From: Methanosarcina spelaei
GTDB taxonomy: Archaea > Halobacteriota > Methanosarcinia > Methanosarcinales > Methanosarcinaceae
Direction of reading: 5' to 3'
DNA length: 33,002 bases
NCBI RefSeq assembly: GCF_002287235.1
Contig: NZ_LMVP01000357.1
Coordinates: forward strand, 1-33,002
Shown here: positions 1 to 9,090 of the stretch, piece after piece
Layout: each line of letters starts with the position of its first letter
Numbering within the stretch: position 1 is the first letter of the stretch
Notes under the pieces: model-generated
What the model was told of the DNA's origin: nothing
Seen by the model: the letters and a program-made list of their open reading frames with translations, nothing else
Database searches by the model: none
Position numbers and translations under genes: made by a program

Positions 1-53
1 TGGCGCGGACATACCCCGTTGCTTGCAGCGGGGTGCGCCAGCGCAACTTTGAT
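1..53. repeat. REP-like hairpin element, copy 1
   Basis: An inverted repeat pairs ACCCCG with CGGGGT around TTGCTTGCAG, and an outer TGGCGC pairs with GCGCCA, leaving a small bulge on the 5' side. The same 53 bases recur at 18876-18928 with one mismatch (GGACAT against GAACAT), and the inner core recurs at 18732-18756. This looks like a dispersed repetitive extragenic palindrome. The window begins inside or right at the element, so its left edge is not known. Confidence 0.7.
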
Positions 54-598
54 TTTATTCAGTTTTTTGTTAAATAATAACGTATTGGTCTTTTATTTTA
101 ATCTGTTAATCCGTTATATTGTGCTTGTTGCTTAAAGCAGGTATTAAATAATATGTCTGATCTATATATCTAATATTTTAATGATTATTATTAAGAATTA
201 TTATCATAAATACAAAAATTATAATATGTCTATATATAATTAATTAAAGTTAAGATTTTTATTTTAATCTATTTTATCCTAAATATAATCAGGTTCATAT
301 AATATTTCTCTAATTCAATAAAAATCATAGTAAAAAATCATAGTAAAAAATCATAGTAAAAGTCATAGTCGCCATATAGTCTCATAATTACATTTAATTG
401 TATAAGGGACTCAAAATTTGACTTAAAGGTAAATATATGCCTGAACTTCAGATAAATTTTCTATCCAGGTTAAACTAAACAACATAAATTATCTTATTGT
501 ATAATAAGTCAAGTCTTTAGACAGCCTGTAATATAAATTACCGAAAACTCAAAATTATAGAAAATTCAAAATTTCTAAGATTAACAGATTGTTTAGGG
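54..598. other. AT-rich spacer with a 13-bp repeat and the promoter of the GAF gene
   Basis: No coding sequence is credible here. At 325-370 there are four copies of a 12-13 bp unit, TCATAGTAAAAAA, the last one cut short. A TATA-like box, AATATAAA, at about 530-537 would place transcription start near 560 for the GAF gene at 611. The rest is very AT-rich and I see nothing else in it. Confidence 0.5.
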
Positions 599-610
599 AT
601 GGTGGAAAGC

Positions 611-1333
611 ATGAGTTCTAAATATACTACAAGTCAAGAATCCACAATGTGTCAGACATTATTGGATGAGAATAAGTTACTGGTAGATGAAAACAATACA
701 TTAAAGGAAGAGATAAAGAGTTTAAGAGCAGGTCTGGCGCAGGCTGAAGGAATTGAACGGACTACAGGCAAAATTGATCCGGAACAGGTAGAGACAACCT
801 ATAGTGAGCGCGAGAAACAGTTAATGTTCGATCTCGATGCAATGACCAGAATGTATAAAATCAGCATGCTGTTCATTCGTGAAGGCTGTCTTGAACCAGT
901 TCTTGGCGAGATAGTCGATGCAGCAATTGCAATTTCTGGCGCTGACTTTGGCAATATCCAATTACTGGATCCTGAATCATCTGAACTTAAGATTGTAGCT
1001 TATCGTGGATTTCCCAAATGGTGGCTGGACTTCTGGAACAGTGTATCTGTAGGAAAAGGAACTTGTGGTACGGCACTTGGACGTAAAGAGAGGGTAATTG
1101 TCGAGGATGTTGAACAAAGCCCGATTTTCGTAGGTACACCTGCTCTGGAAATTCAGCTTAAAGCCGGAATAAGAGCGGTACAATCTACACCAATTGTGAG
1201 CAGGTCAGGAAAACCACTCGGCATGTTCTCAACACAATATAAAAAACCACATAAGCCAGACGAAAACACACTTCAAATGTTGGATCTTCTAGCTCGCAGT
1301 GCAGCAGATATTATCGAAAGGGCACACCTTTAA
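611..1333 (+). CDS. stand-alone GAF-domain protein with N-terminal coiled coil
   Basis: A predicted soluble 240-aa sensor protein. Residues 16-45 form a Leu/Glu/Asn-rich coiled-coil-like segment, and a GAF domain fills about residues 80-236, with the conserved Cys in GKGTCGTAL at residue 152. There is no kinase, output or DNA-binding domain. I chose ATG 611 over ATG 599 because GGTGGA lies 5-10 bases before 611 and the resulting N-terminus (MSSKYTT) aligns with MTTKYTD of the kinase at 1636. The GAF part is almost identical, at DNA level too, to the second GAF domain of that kinase, while the N-terminal part is clearly more diverged. So the protein looks like the kinase's coiled coil joined directly to its GAF2. 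It may share a ligand with, or hetero-dimerise with, the kinase; that is inference. Ligand unknown. Confidence 0.85.
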   Translation: MSSKYTTSQESTMCQTLLDENKLLVDENNTLKEEIKSLRAGLAQAEGIERTTGKIDPEQVETTYSEREKQLMFDLDAMTRMYKISMLFIREGCLEPVLGEIVDAAIAISGADFGNIQLLDPESSELKIVAYRGFPKWWLDFWNSVSVGKGTCGTALGRKERVIVEDVEQSPIFVGTPALEIQLKAGIRAVQSTPIVSRSGKPLGMFSTQYKKPHKPDENTLQMLDLLARSAADIIERAHL

Positions 1334-1635
1334 AAAAGTGTATAGTTCTGACAGTGAGAATAAAACCCCAAAGAAATACATTTCTTATTCAATTATTATA
1401 AAATTCCCCCTATAAATTCACACCATTAAAAGTCTCAAGCGTGAGATCAGGCTATCCAAATAACTGGCATAACATTTGTTAAGTGCAATCTCAAGAAAGC
1501 AGTGTCAAAAGAAGCAGAAACTAGCGCCATTAACGTAAAAGTATTGGGGATGTTAATCAAATATTAAAGTAAAAAATGATTTAAGAGAACCATATCAGCA
1601 AGATAAAATTAATCTTAAAAGGTCAGTATAAAAAT
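1334..1635. other. spacer between GAF protein and histidine kinase
   Basis: 302 bases with no credible gene. TATA-like stretches occur near 1396-1418 (TTATAAAATT and CTATAAATTC), which suggests the kinase may have its own promoter. No clear terminator hairpin was found after the GAF gene. Confidence 0.4.
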
Positions 1636-4365
1636 ATGACTACCAAATATACTGATGGCTGTGAGCCTATAAAATATCAAGCATTATTAGATGAGAATAA
1701 GCTACTGGTGGACGAAAACCGTGCCTTAAAAGACAAGATACAGAGCCTGAAAGCATATTTGCAGCAGGATAAAGGACCTAAGTATGATATTGATGAATTA
1801 GATCCGGAGAAAAAACAGGCACATCTTCTTGTAAAAGCCGATTTGGAAGCACTGACTCAAATACATGAGCTGAGTACAAAACTTCTGGGATCGGAGGGGA
1901 TTCAACCACTATTAAAAGAAATAATGGACGCAGCAATCTCTATCGTGGACGCAAAAATGGGTACTTTGCAACTCCTTGAGGATGATTCGCTACATATTGT
2001 TGCTCATTATGGTCACAAACAGCCTTTTTTGGATGATTTTGCATCTGCTGAGAACGTGGCTTCGGTTTGTGGAAAGGCGATGAAACAAAGAGAACGTATT
2101 GTTATTGAGGATGTTGAAACAAGTTCTATGTTTGTCGGGACACCTTCCCTGACTGTAATGCGCGAAGCCGGAGTACGAGCGATTCAGTCCACACCGATAT
2201 TAAGCCGAACGGGTGAGCTTCTTGGTATCCTTACGACCCAATGGAACTTTCCTTATTCTCCAAATGAGCATGATCTCTGGAGGCTTGACCTGCTAGCACG
2301 GCAGGCAGCTGACATGATAGAGCAGGCTAGGTCAGAGAAAGCATTGAACGATAGCAAAAAACGTCTACAGGCCGACCTTAATGCTATGACTAGACTGCAT
2401 AAGATCGGTACGCTGTTCGTTCATGAAGGCTGTCTTGAACCTGTTCTTGGCGAAATAGTCGATGCAGCAATTGCAATTTCGAGTGCTGATTTTGGCAATA
2501 TCCAATTACTGGACCCAGAATCATCTGAACTTAAGATTGTAGCTTATCGTGGATTTCCCAAATGGTGGCTGGACTTCTGGAACAGTGTATCTATGGGAAA
2601 AGGAACTTGTGGTACTGCACTTGGACGTAAAGAGAGGGTAATTGTCGAGGATGTTGAACAAAGCCCGATTTTCGTAGGTACCCTTGCTCTGGAAATCCAG
2701 CTTAAAGCCGGAATACGAGCGGTACAATCTACACCAATTGTAAGCCGGTCAGGAAAACCACTCGGTATGTTCTCAACACATTACAAAAAACCACATAAAC
2801 CACAAGATCATGAACTTCAGTTAATTGACCTGCTAGCTCAGCATGCGGCAGATATTATAGAGCGAGCGCAAATAGAAGATATGTTACATAAGTCCGAAGA
2901 GCGCTTCCGTGTCGCTTTGCAGGGATCTTCTATTGTTATTTCCAGTCAAGACCGTGATCTGAGATACACGTGGGCTTATAACCCTTCACCTGGTTTCAAA
3001 CTCGAAGACCTTCTAGGTAAGAATGACTATGACATATATCAATTAGAAGATGCTGAGACTTTTATCTCTCTCAAAAAGCAGGTTTTAGCTAGTGGTGTCA
3101 GCAGATGTGATGAAGTGGTTATCCATAGGCCTTCTTCTGCCGGTGGAGACTTATTCAGTGAGATGACCACTGAGCCATTAAGTGATGCTACAGGTGCCAT
3201 TGTTGGAGTTATCTGTATTGCAGTTGACATTACCGAGCGCAAAAGAGCTGAAGAGGCATTAAAAAAAGCAAATGATACGTTAGAAGAAAAAATTAAAGAG
3301 CGTACAGTTGAACTTGAAGAGGCTTATAACTCATTACTTGAAAATAAAATGAGACTAAGTGAAGCTCAAAAAATAGCCCATCTCGGAAATTGGGACTGGA
3401 ACCTGGTGACTGACGAATTATACTGGTCAGATGAAATACGTAATATTTTCGGACTTCACTCTCAGGAGTTCGATGAGACTTATGATGCATTTTTGAACCT
3501 TGTTCTTCCAGAAGATAGAGAATATGTGAATAATGCTTTTAAAGAAGTTTTTTATGGGAAATCCTTTGAAATTGATTTTAGAATTATCTTAGCTAATAGA
3601 GAAGAACATATACTTTTTGCACAGGGACAAGTGATTTTTGATGAGAAAAACACCCCTATTAGAGTTAGAGGAATAATTCAAGATATAACTGAACGTAAAA
3701 AAACAAAAGAAGCCCTGATAAAACTCGAAAAAGTCCGTATAAAAGAAATTCACCACAGAATCAAAAATAACCTGCAGGTAATCTCTTCTCTTTTGGACCT
3801 CCAGGCCGAAAAATTTGAGGATAAAAAAGTCAAACAAGCTTTCAGTGAAAGTCAGAACCGTGTACTCTCAATGTCTCTAATCCATGAAGAACTCTACAAA
3901 GGAGGGCAGGCAGAAAAACTTAACTTCTCAGAATATCTTAAGAAATTAGCTGATAACCTGTTGATGACTTATAAACTTAGCAGCATAAATATCCGTTTGA
4001 ATATGGATCTGGAAGATAACGCATTTCTTGATATGGATACTGCTATTCCTTTAGGCATAATTGTTAATGAACTAATTTCCAATTCTCTCAAACATGCATT
4101 CACTGAAAAGAACGAAGGAGAAATTGGAATTCAACTTCGTAGGTATGAAGAGATTGTCAACGGAATTCACAAGTCAGATTTCTGTCTGACAGTTTCAGAT
4201 AATGGGAAAGGAATTCCTGAAGGTCTGAAATTAGAAAGTGTCGAGTCACTTGGCATGCAGTTAGTAAACACTCTAGTAAATCAGTTAGACGGCGAACTTA
4301 AATTGAAAAGGAACAAAGGTACTGAGTTTACTGTAAGGTTTAAAGTAATAGAAAAAAACACTTAG
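1636..4365 (+). CDS. cytoplasmic sensor histidine kinase GAF-GAF-PAS-PAS-HisKA_2-HATPase
   Basis: A 909-aa sensor kinase with no membrane segment or signal peptide. Domains in order: coiled coil (15-45), GAF1 (about 75-232, with Cys145 in SVCGKAM), GAF2 (about 250-410, with Cys325 in GKGTCGTAL), PAS1 (about 418-536), a coiled linker (537-575), PAS2 (about 580-690), HisKA_2 with phospho-acceptor motif HHRIKNNLQ at 706-714, and HATPase_c with N-box NELISNSLKHAF (811-822), G1 box SDNGKGIPEG (854-863) and GMQL (873-876). It should autophosphorylate on His706 or His707. No response regulator is adjacent, so its partner is elsewhere or orphan. Some Methanosarcina kinases with GAF domains (MsmS, RdmS) bind haem through a GAF cysteine; whether Cys325 does so here is untested. 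An AGGT sequence lies rather far (about 12 bases) upstream of the ATG. Confidence 0.95.
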   Translation: MTTKYTDGCEPIKYQALLDENKLLVDENRALKDKIQSLKAYLQQDKGPKYDIDELDPEKKQAHLLVKADLEALTQIHELSTKLLGSEGIQPLLKEIMDAAISIVDAKMGTLQLLEDDSLHIVAHYGHKQPFLDDFASAENVASVCGKAMKQRERIVIEDVETSSMFVGTPSLTVMREAGVRAIQSTPILSRTGELLGILTTQWNFPYSPNEHDLWRLDLLARQAADMIEQARSEKALNDSKKRLQADLNAMTRLHKIGTLFVHEGCLEPVLGEIVDAAIAISSADFGNIQLLDPESSELKIVAYRGFPKWWLDFWNSVSMGKGTCGTALGRKERVIVEDVEQSPIFVGTLALEIQLKAGIRAVQSTPIVSRSGKPLGMFSTHYKKPHKPQDHELQLIDLLAQHAADIIERAQIEDMLHKSEERFRVALQGSSIVISSQDRDLRYTWAYNPSPGFKLEDLLGKNDYDIYQLEDAETFISLKKQVLASGVSRCDEVVIHRPSSAGGDLFSEMTTEPLSDATGAIVGVICIAVDITERKRAEEALKKANDTLEEKIKERTVELEEAYNSLLENKMRLSEAQKIAHLGNWDWNLVTDELYWSDEIRNIFGLHSQEFDETYDAFLNLVLPEDREYVNNAFKEVFYGKSFEIDFRIILANREEHILFAQGQVIFDEKNTPIRVRGIIQDITERKKTKEALIKLEKVRIKEIHHRIKNNLQVISSLLDLQAEKFEDKKVKQAFSESQNRVLSMSLIHEELYKGGQAEKLNFSEYLKKLADNLLMTYKLSSINIRLNMDLEDNAFLDMDTAIPLGIIVNELISNSLKHAFTEKNEGEIGIQLRRYEEIVNGIHKSDFCLTVSDNGKGIPEGLKLESVESLGMQLVNTLVNQLDGELKLKRNKGTEFTVRFKVIEKNT

Positions 4366-4591
4366 GAGTCGTCACAGAACAAACTATGCATAAGTTTCGA
4401 TTGGATGCCTTGATTTTCAAGATCATTATCACCAATTAAAAATTAACTTTATGAAAAGTTTGCCTAATCTGTTTTGTGACAGTTACTTAGTATCAGCGAC
4501 AAATCTGCAGCCTTTGAATGACTTAGAATGACTTAGAATCTGTCTGAATATTATATTTCGGCTCTGTAATTTACTGGTCCTGAGATCCAGT
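4366..4591. other. convergent intergenic region, kinase / MFS
   Basis: The two genes converge here. A spaced inverted repeat, GTCACAGAACAAA near 4372-4384 against CTGTTTTGTGAC near 4470-4481, could fold but has a loop of about 85 bases. A short direct repeat, GAATGACTTA twice near 4516-4535, is also present. No convincing terminator. Confidence 0.3.
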
Positions 4592-5942
4592 TTATTCGTT
4601 TCTCAAAATTATCTGTTCTTCAAAACGCCTGAGCCGGAAATTGAGCACAAAAACTGTATAGATTACCAGGCCTGCAATCAGGAAAGAAGTTCCTGCAAGT
4701 GTTTCATATAAAAGGCCGCCAAGGATAAGTCCTGTGATGCTGGCAAGGCCTCCGGAACTGCTGGCAACACCCTGTACCGTACCCTGGTATTTTCTCCCTG
4801 CGACTTTTGATAAGAGGGAAAGAAACGAAGGCCACATAATCCCGTCTCCAAGTGCAAAAAAACCGGCTGCAAGGTAGGTAAGGAAGACATTTCCGGGGAT
4901 GAGAAGCAGAAAATTCGTACCAAGCATAAGGCTTCCGAAAATTATAAGGACAACATCCGAATATTTTCTTGAAATCCTGGGAAGTACAGTACTCTGTACG
5001 AGTATCAGAAGCCCGCTCAATACCGTAAAATAAACGCCCATTTTTGCAATGCTCCAATTGAGAGTTGAAATTGCGTGTAAAGGAAAAGCTGTATAGAATA
5101 CATTGTAACCAAGGTCGATTAGAAAGTACAGTCCCAGCATGTAGGAAATGCCCGGAATTCTCAGAATTTCTCTGAAACCAGGTTTCGTTATCTCCTTTGT
5201 GATTTTGCATTTCCTGATCTCGTAACCGAAGATTTTCCGTACATTCCCAGCATCTTCAGGCTTACCGGGAGCGCACTCTTTACTTTCGGGAAGATAAAAT
5301 ATAACCAGCAATGTTCCGATAAGTGAGATTATTATTGCTCCAAGTACGGGAGCTACATCCCCATACGCTGTTAAGCTTAGTACTCCGGCAAGAGCAGGAC
5401 CAACTACAAATCCAAGATTCTCGGAAATCGACATTTTACCGAAATTTCGGCTCCGATCTCTTTCTAAAGTAATATCAGCCAGATACGCATTGGCTACCGA
5501 TACATTTCCTCCGGTCAGGTCCGTCAAGTGCTCTGGCGAAAAAGAGCACTACAAGAGGCAGGGTAACTGTAAAAGCTCCCAGAACTCCGGACTCGATTTT
5601 AAAGAGGCTTATTACCGGAAGAAAAAGAACCCCAAGGAAGATAATCCATGAAAGTAAAGTCCCTAGCTGGCTTATAAAAAGTATTTCTTTGCGGCCGTAA
5701 ATATCAGACCACCTGCCTAGAATAGGGGCTCCTATTAACTGAAAAGCCGGATACATCGAACTTGCCAGCCCATAAATAAAAGCATTCCCTCCCAGTCGGT
5801 TAACCAGAAATACCAGAAATGGGAGTACAATGCTAAACCCGAGCGTGCCTATGAAATTTACAGCAAGAATTGGAAGGAGGGAAACGTTTTCTCCTGTACG
5901 AGGACCTGGATTGCTTTTCTTGTCTTTGTTTTCCTTTTTCAT
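4592..5942 (-). pseudogene. MFS (DHA1-type) transporter, disrupted by a +1 frameshift
   Basis: Two overlapping frames together encode one transporter of about 450 aa. The N-terminal part (5942-5475) has several TM helices and the MFS motif A, GRWSDIYGRKE. The C-terminal part runs from about 5527 to 4592 and has TM helices 5-12. The N-terminal frame reads FFARALDG and then runs into nonsense (PDRRKCIG); the other frame continues with the expected LTGGNVSVANAYLADIT. The break is at the GG of plus-strand 5518-5519, where one extra base gives GGACCTGAC instead of GGACTGACC. The family exports drugs or small solutes by proton antiport; substrate not predictable. Start ATG at 5942 is preceded by GAGG. 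Either a true recent pseudogene or a sequencing error, since no other damage is visible. Confidence 0.85.
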
Positions 5943-6037
5943 CTTTCCTCAGGATTCGTTTTCGGAAACCTTTTCCCAGGGCTTTAGGTTCCTTTTTCCT
6001 TTTCATATAACTGGCATGTTCGTTTTTCAGATAACAG

Positions 6038-6349
6038 CTACTTCTTAAGGACAGTTTTCTCTTTAATTCTCAGCATATCAGCCCATGCCTTTTTCCCACA
6101 CCTCGGGCACCTCAGGTACTTTTTATTCACACCGTTTGGGCTGATGAAACCTTTAAGCGTTGAAACTTCGAATACTTCGCCGCATCCGGGACAGAGATAG
6201 GCAAAGTTTTTTGCGTGCCATACTACAAGCAAGATAAGAAACCCGGCTACTATCATTAGCCAGAGATACCAGTAGCTTGCAAGCAGGAAAACTGATGATA
6301 TCATAATTACTACTATGAACTCTAAAAGTACCTTAGCGGTCCCGTACAA
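6038..6349 (-). CDS. small membrane protein with C-terminal zinc ribbon
   Basis: About 103 aa: two hydrophobic helices (about residues 8-25 and 28-45), then a cytosolic zinc ribbon with CPGC and CPRC knuckles about 28 residues apart and a basic tail. Function unknown. The start is uncertain. The only start codon near the first helix is TTG at 6349 with no ribosome binding site. The frame stays open upstream and reads plausible basic protein (RNKYWKITRSGL), with GGTGG close to an ATA codon at 6386-6388, so the true N-terminus may be about 13 residues longer with an unusual or mutated start. It lies 95 bases upstream of the MFS gene on the same strand and could be co-transcribed. Confidence 0.65.
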   Translation of the reverse strand: MYGTAKVLLEFIVVIMISSVFLLASYWYLWLMIVAGFLILLVVWHAKNFAYLCPGCGEVFEVSTLKGFISPNGVNKKYLRCPRCGKKAWADMLRIKEKTVLKK

Positions 6350-6700
6350 ACCGCTTCGCGTAATTTTCCAGTACTTGTTTCTGTTTATAGTCCACCAACC
6401 CCCTATTCTGCTTCTTTTGTACTCCGTTCTCGAATAACTTATACTGGAAAAATACGATTTGCAGTTATTTAATGGTATTTTTGTCTTTTCTTTTTGGATT
6501 AAAAGCCCGAATAAATCTTTTAAAGCCGCAAAAATCTTAAAATATTTAATATGAACCGCTAAAAGTTAGAAAAAGAGAAAAGTTGCCTGGGATCTGTAGA
6601 ATTTGGGTCCAAGTTTAGATTAGTCCTTGTATCTCGTTTATTGAACTGCCTGTGCAGCAGAGGAGTAAAAAGATTTCGAGCTCAGTCATCTTGTTTGAGT
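6350..6700. other. spacer upstream of the zinc-ribbon gene
   Basis: AT-rich intergenic DNA between two minus-strand genes. It probably holds the promoter of the zinc-ribbon/MFS pair, but I could not single out one TATA box. No gene or RNA seen. Confidence 0.3.
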
Positions 6701-6705
6701 CATTT

Positions 6706-6750
6706 CATTTATTTATTTATTTATTTATTTACTTATTTATTCCATTTATT
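6706..6750. repeat. TTTA microsatellite
   Basis: About ten units of ATTT/TTTA with two interruptions (ACTT and TCC). It abuts the stop codon (6746-6748) of the minus-strand gene ending at 6746. A near-identical tract sits at the stop codon of the regulator gene at 31290. Confidence 0.9.
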
Positions 6751-7171
6751 TCGTCTTTACTATCAGTCCTTCTATCGTATCTTCGGAGTACCAGACCAGA
6801 ACTTCCAGGTGTTCCGAACATTTGCAAAAAGCATTCTGCACAGAGACCTGAGTGCCAAAGTCGGGGTTGTCCAGGTGCCTCCAGTCATCGTTAACAAAGA
6901 GCCATAAACTTCTTGTGCTGTCTGCAGGATAGGACATCAGTTCAAGCCAGTACCTGGTTGCTATGCCAGTTTTCGTAGCTACTGCATGTGATTCTACTGT
7001 CTTCTGATCTTCCGGAAAACCTACCAATTTTTTAGGGCCAGTCACATGTTCTGCTGAAGATTCTGCTGAAGATTCTGCTGAAGATTCTGCTGAAGATTCT
7101 GATGGAGATCTTGATAAAGATTCTGCTGAAGATTCTGCTGGTTTATCTATCTCTGATTGGATATCTGCCAT
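6746..7171 (-). CDS. hypothetical protein with SSAE repeats
   Basis: A 141-aa protein with no signal peptide or TM helix. The N-terminal third (about residues 10-41) is low-complexity SSAE repeats coded by a 12-bp tandem repeat. The rest (about 45-141) looks globular, with aromatic stretches such as RYWLELMSYPADS and LWLFVNDDWRHLDNPD; I do not recognise the family. The start ATG at 7171 has a strong GGGGGG ribosome binding site 6 bases upstream, and a TATA-like AATTATATAT at 7244-7253 lies about 75 bases upstream. A perfect hairpin (AATTGC-TAAC-GCAATT, 7192-7207) falls in the leader. The good ribosome binding site and promoter support a real gene. Confidence 0.7.
   Translation of the reverse strand: MADIQSEIDKPAESSAESLSRSPSESSAESSAESSAESSAEHVTGPKKLVGFPEDQKTVESHAVATKTGIATRYWLELMSYPADSTRSLWLFVNDDWRHLDNPDFGTQVSVQNAFCKCSEHLEVLVWYSEDTIEGLIVKTK
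7049..7144. repeat. 12-bp coding tandem repeat (SSAE)
   Basis: Eight consecutive 12-bp units of TTCTGCTGAAGA (plus strand). The first four (7049-7096) are perfect, the next two are degenerate, and the last two are near-perfect. Copy changes would stay in frame, so the length of the N-terminal repeat could vary between strains. Confidence 0.9.
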
Positions 7172-7308
7172 TACTTACCCCCCTTTTGTTTAATTGCTAA
7201 CGCAATTTTTTCATCCCTGATTTCACCAGTTAGTATACTTCGTAATTATATATCTCTAATGAAAGTATGTTTAGGAACTAGGATTCTGTAAGGTAAATAT
7301 CTCTCTAC

Positions 7309-7356
7309 GTATTTTTATAGCTTAGCTTTTTATAGCCTCGACTTTTATAGTTTGCC
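7309..7356. repeat. short 15-bp repeat, TTTTATAG
   Basis: Three copies of a roughly 15-bp unit ending in TTTTTATAG or CTTTTATAG, between pheS and the SSAE-repeat gene. No function is apparent; the spacer 7172-7449 holds nothing else beyond the leader hairpin and promoter noted for the SSAE gene. Confidence 0.5.
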
Positions 7357-7449
7357 TTTGATTGCCTTGTCGGCTGTAGCTTTTTGTCTAAGTTAAAATA
7401 AAAAGTTTTAACCTGAGAAATTTCAGGTTATAAACCCTCAATTCAGATT

Positions 7450-8928
7450 TCAGGTCCTGAAAACCTCACTCTTTCTAAGCCAGTCAATGTCGGACTGATA
7501 TAGAAGCCTGAGGTCTTTAAGCCCTAGCTTCAGCATAGCAAGCCGGCTGACTCCGAGCCCCCAGGCGAGAACAGGGTCTTTAATCCCTAAAGGCTCAGTA
7601 ACTTCTTTTCTGAAAACGCCTGCACCTCCAAGTTCAACCCAACCCAGGCCGTCAACATAGACTTCAGGTTCCACACTTGGTTCGGTGTATGGGAAATATC
7701 CGGGACGGAAGCGGACTTCTTCGAATCCCATCCTGTGGTAGAATTCTGCCAGTAAGCCAAGCAGGTCTGCAAAAGACATATCTTTGTCCATTACAACCCC
7801 TTCAAGCTGCTCGAACTCCGGAGTATGGGTAGGATCAATGGTTTCCCTGCGGTAAGCCCTGTCAATGCAGAAAGCTTTTACAGGTGATTTGGGGTGGTCA
7901 GCCAGATATTTGACAGTGACGGATGTTGTATGGGTTCTCAGCACGTTGCGTCTTGCAAGTTCCTTATCCCAGGTTCCGCCCCAGCCGCAGGAATCGATTT
8001 CTCCTCCGTGCTCATGCATTGCAGCAACCTCTTCAAAATATTCGGTCGGAAGCTGACAGGTACTGCCCAGGTGGAAAGTGTCCTGCATATCCCTTGCGGG
8101 GTGGTCCTGAGGCTGGAAAAGGGCATCGAAATTCCAGAAAGAACTCTGGATTATCCCGCCTTTAATCTCGGAAAATCCCATTTCCAGGAAGATCTGGCGC
8201 ATCTGCTCTATAAGACGTCTGTAAGGATGAATCTTGGCTCCATAAAGGGGTTTGGGGGTAATATCAAGGCGGTAAGGCCTGAACTTCTTCTCCTTCCAGG
8301 CTCCGCTCTTCAATAAGTCGGGCGTGAGCTGAGCAATTTCCTCTTCAAGGACAAGCCCCTCGGTGGCAAGTGCATTTCCTGCATCAGTTATAGAAACAGT
8401 CCTGGACTTTTCTTCGTGTTTTATGATAAGTTTACGTTTGAGAAGGTCCTTTATTGTTCCCTGGTCGGCCCCGATCTCTTCAAGGATTTTTGCTTTGTCT
8501 GTGAAAGCCGCAAGGGTTTCCTCATCTTTTCCTGCATTCACTTTTCCAGACGGTACCATTACCCCGTTTTCAACTTTCGCCCATCCTTTTTTTACGAGCC
8601 AGCCGGTTGCAATCCCTACCATTTGCGGAGAGAAATGGCTTCTCAGTTCTTCAAGCGAGGTAGGGTTTTTCAGAAAGTCAATAATCTGGCGCTCCGGAAG
8701 CCCGTTTTTTGTGTACTCTTCTCCTTCCTTTGTAAGGGAATAACGTTCAAGCACCTTTTCAGAAACCAAAACCAGCCCTTTCTCCTCAAGCATGAAAGCT
8801 GCCTGCATTGCCGCATCTACCTGCAATCCTGATTTCTCCTCCAGCCTTTCGGGAGCAGCAGATCCTATTTCCTCAAGGGCAAGCAAGACTTTTTTCTCGT
8901 TGATTGTGAGATTGTCCTGAATACTCAT
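7450..8928 (-). CDS. pheS: phenylalanyl-tRNA synthetase alpha subunit
   Basis: Catalytic subunit of the class II alpha2-beta2 PheRS that charges tRNA-Phe in the cytoplasm. The 492 aa have the archaeal layout: N-terminal winged-helix DNA/tRNA-binding-like repeats (about 1-200), then the class II core with [21 protein letters not shown] (motif 2, 358-378) and [13 protein letters not shown] (motif 3, 457-469). The ATG at 8928 follows AGGATGTGAT. A TATA-like ATTTATAAG at about 9070-9078 suggests an own promoter with a leader of roughly 120 bases. It lies 162 bases downstream of trpS on the same strand. The beta subunit gene is not in this window. Confidence 0.98.
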   Translation of the reverse strand: MSIQDNLTINEKKVLLALEEIGSAAPERLEEKSGLQVDAAMQAAFMLEEKGLVLVSEKVLERYSLTKEGEEYTKNGLPERQIIDFLKNPTSLEELRSHFSPQMVGIATGWLVKKGWAKVENGVMVPSGKVNAGKDEETLAAFTDKAKILEEIGADQGTIKDLLKRKLIIKHEEKSRTVSITDAGNALATEGLVLEEEIAQLTPDLLKSGAWKEKKFRPYRLDITPKPLYGAKIHPYRRLIEQMRQIFLEMGFSEIKGGIIQSSFWNFDALFQPQDHPARDMQDTFHLGSTCQLPTEYFEEVAAMHEHGGEIDSCGWGGTWDKELARRNVLRTHTTSVTVKYLADHPKSPVKAFCIDRAYRRETIDPTHTPEFEQLEGVVMDKDMSFADLLGLLAEFYHRMGFEEVRFRPGYFPYTEPSVEPEVYVDGLGWVELGGAGVFRKEVTEPLGIKDPVLAWGLGVSRLAMLKLGLKDLRLLYQSDIDWLRKSEVFRT

Positions 8929-9090
8929 ATATGATCACATCCTGAAATTCCTGAAACATTGTGAGTTCATTATTATAACAGGTCAATTTTCATAAAGTTT
9001 AATTTGTAAAGTTATCTTATGTGAATTTATTTAGCAAGTTTTCTTTGCAAAGTCGCTTCTAAACGATTATTTATAAGTTGATTTCCTAAG

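Noticed and set aside
1-53. Repeat copies at 1 and 18876 considered as CRISPR units or ends of a composite transposon
   Set aside because: Only single isolated copies, no spacers, and no transposase or target duplication; a REP-like element fits better.
4704-5210. 168-aa alternate frame inside the MFS gene
   Set aside because: Same strand but out of frame with clear transporter sequence; composition is not like a real protein.
7865-8832. Several plus-strand open frames opposite pheS, and similar ones opposite trpS, the SNF2 gene and feoB
   Set aside because: They mirror the codon pattern of well-supported genes on the other strand and have no ribosome binding site or family motif.
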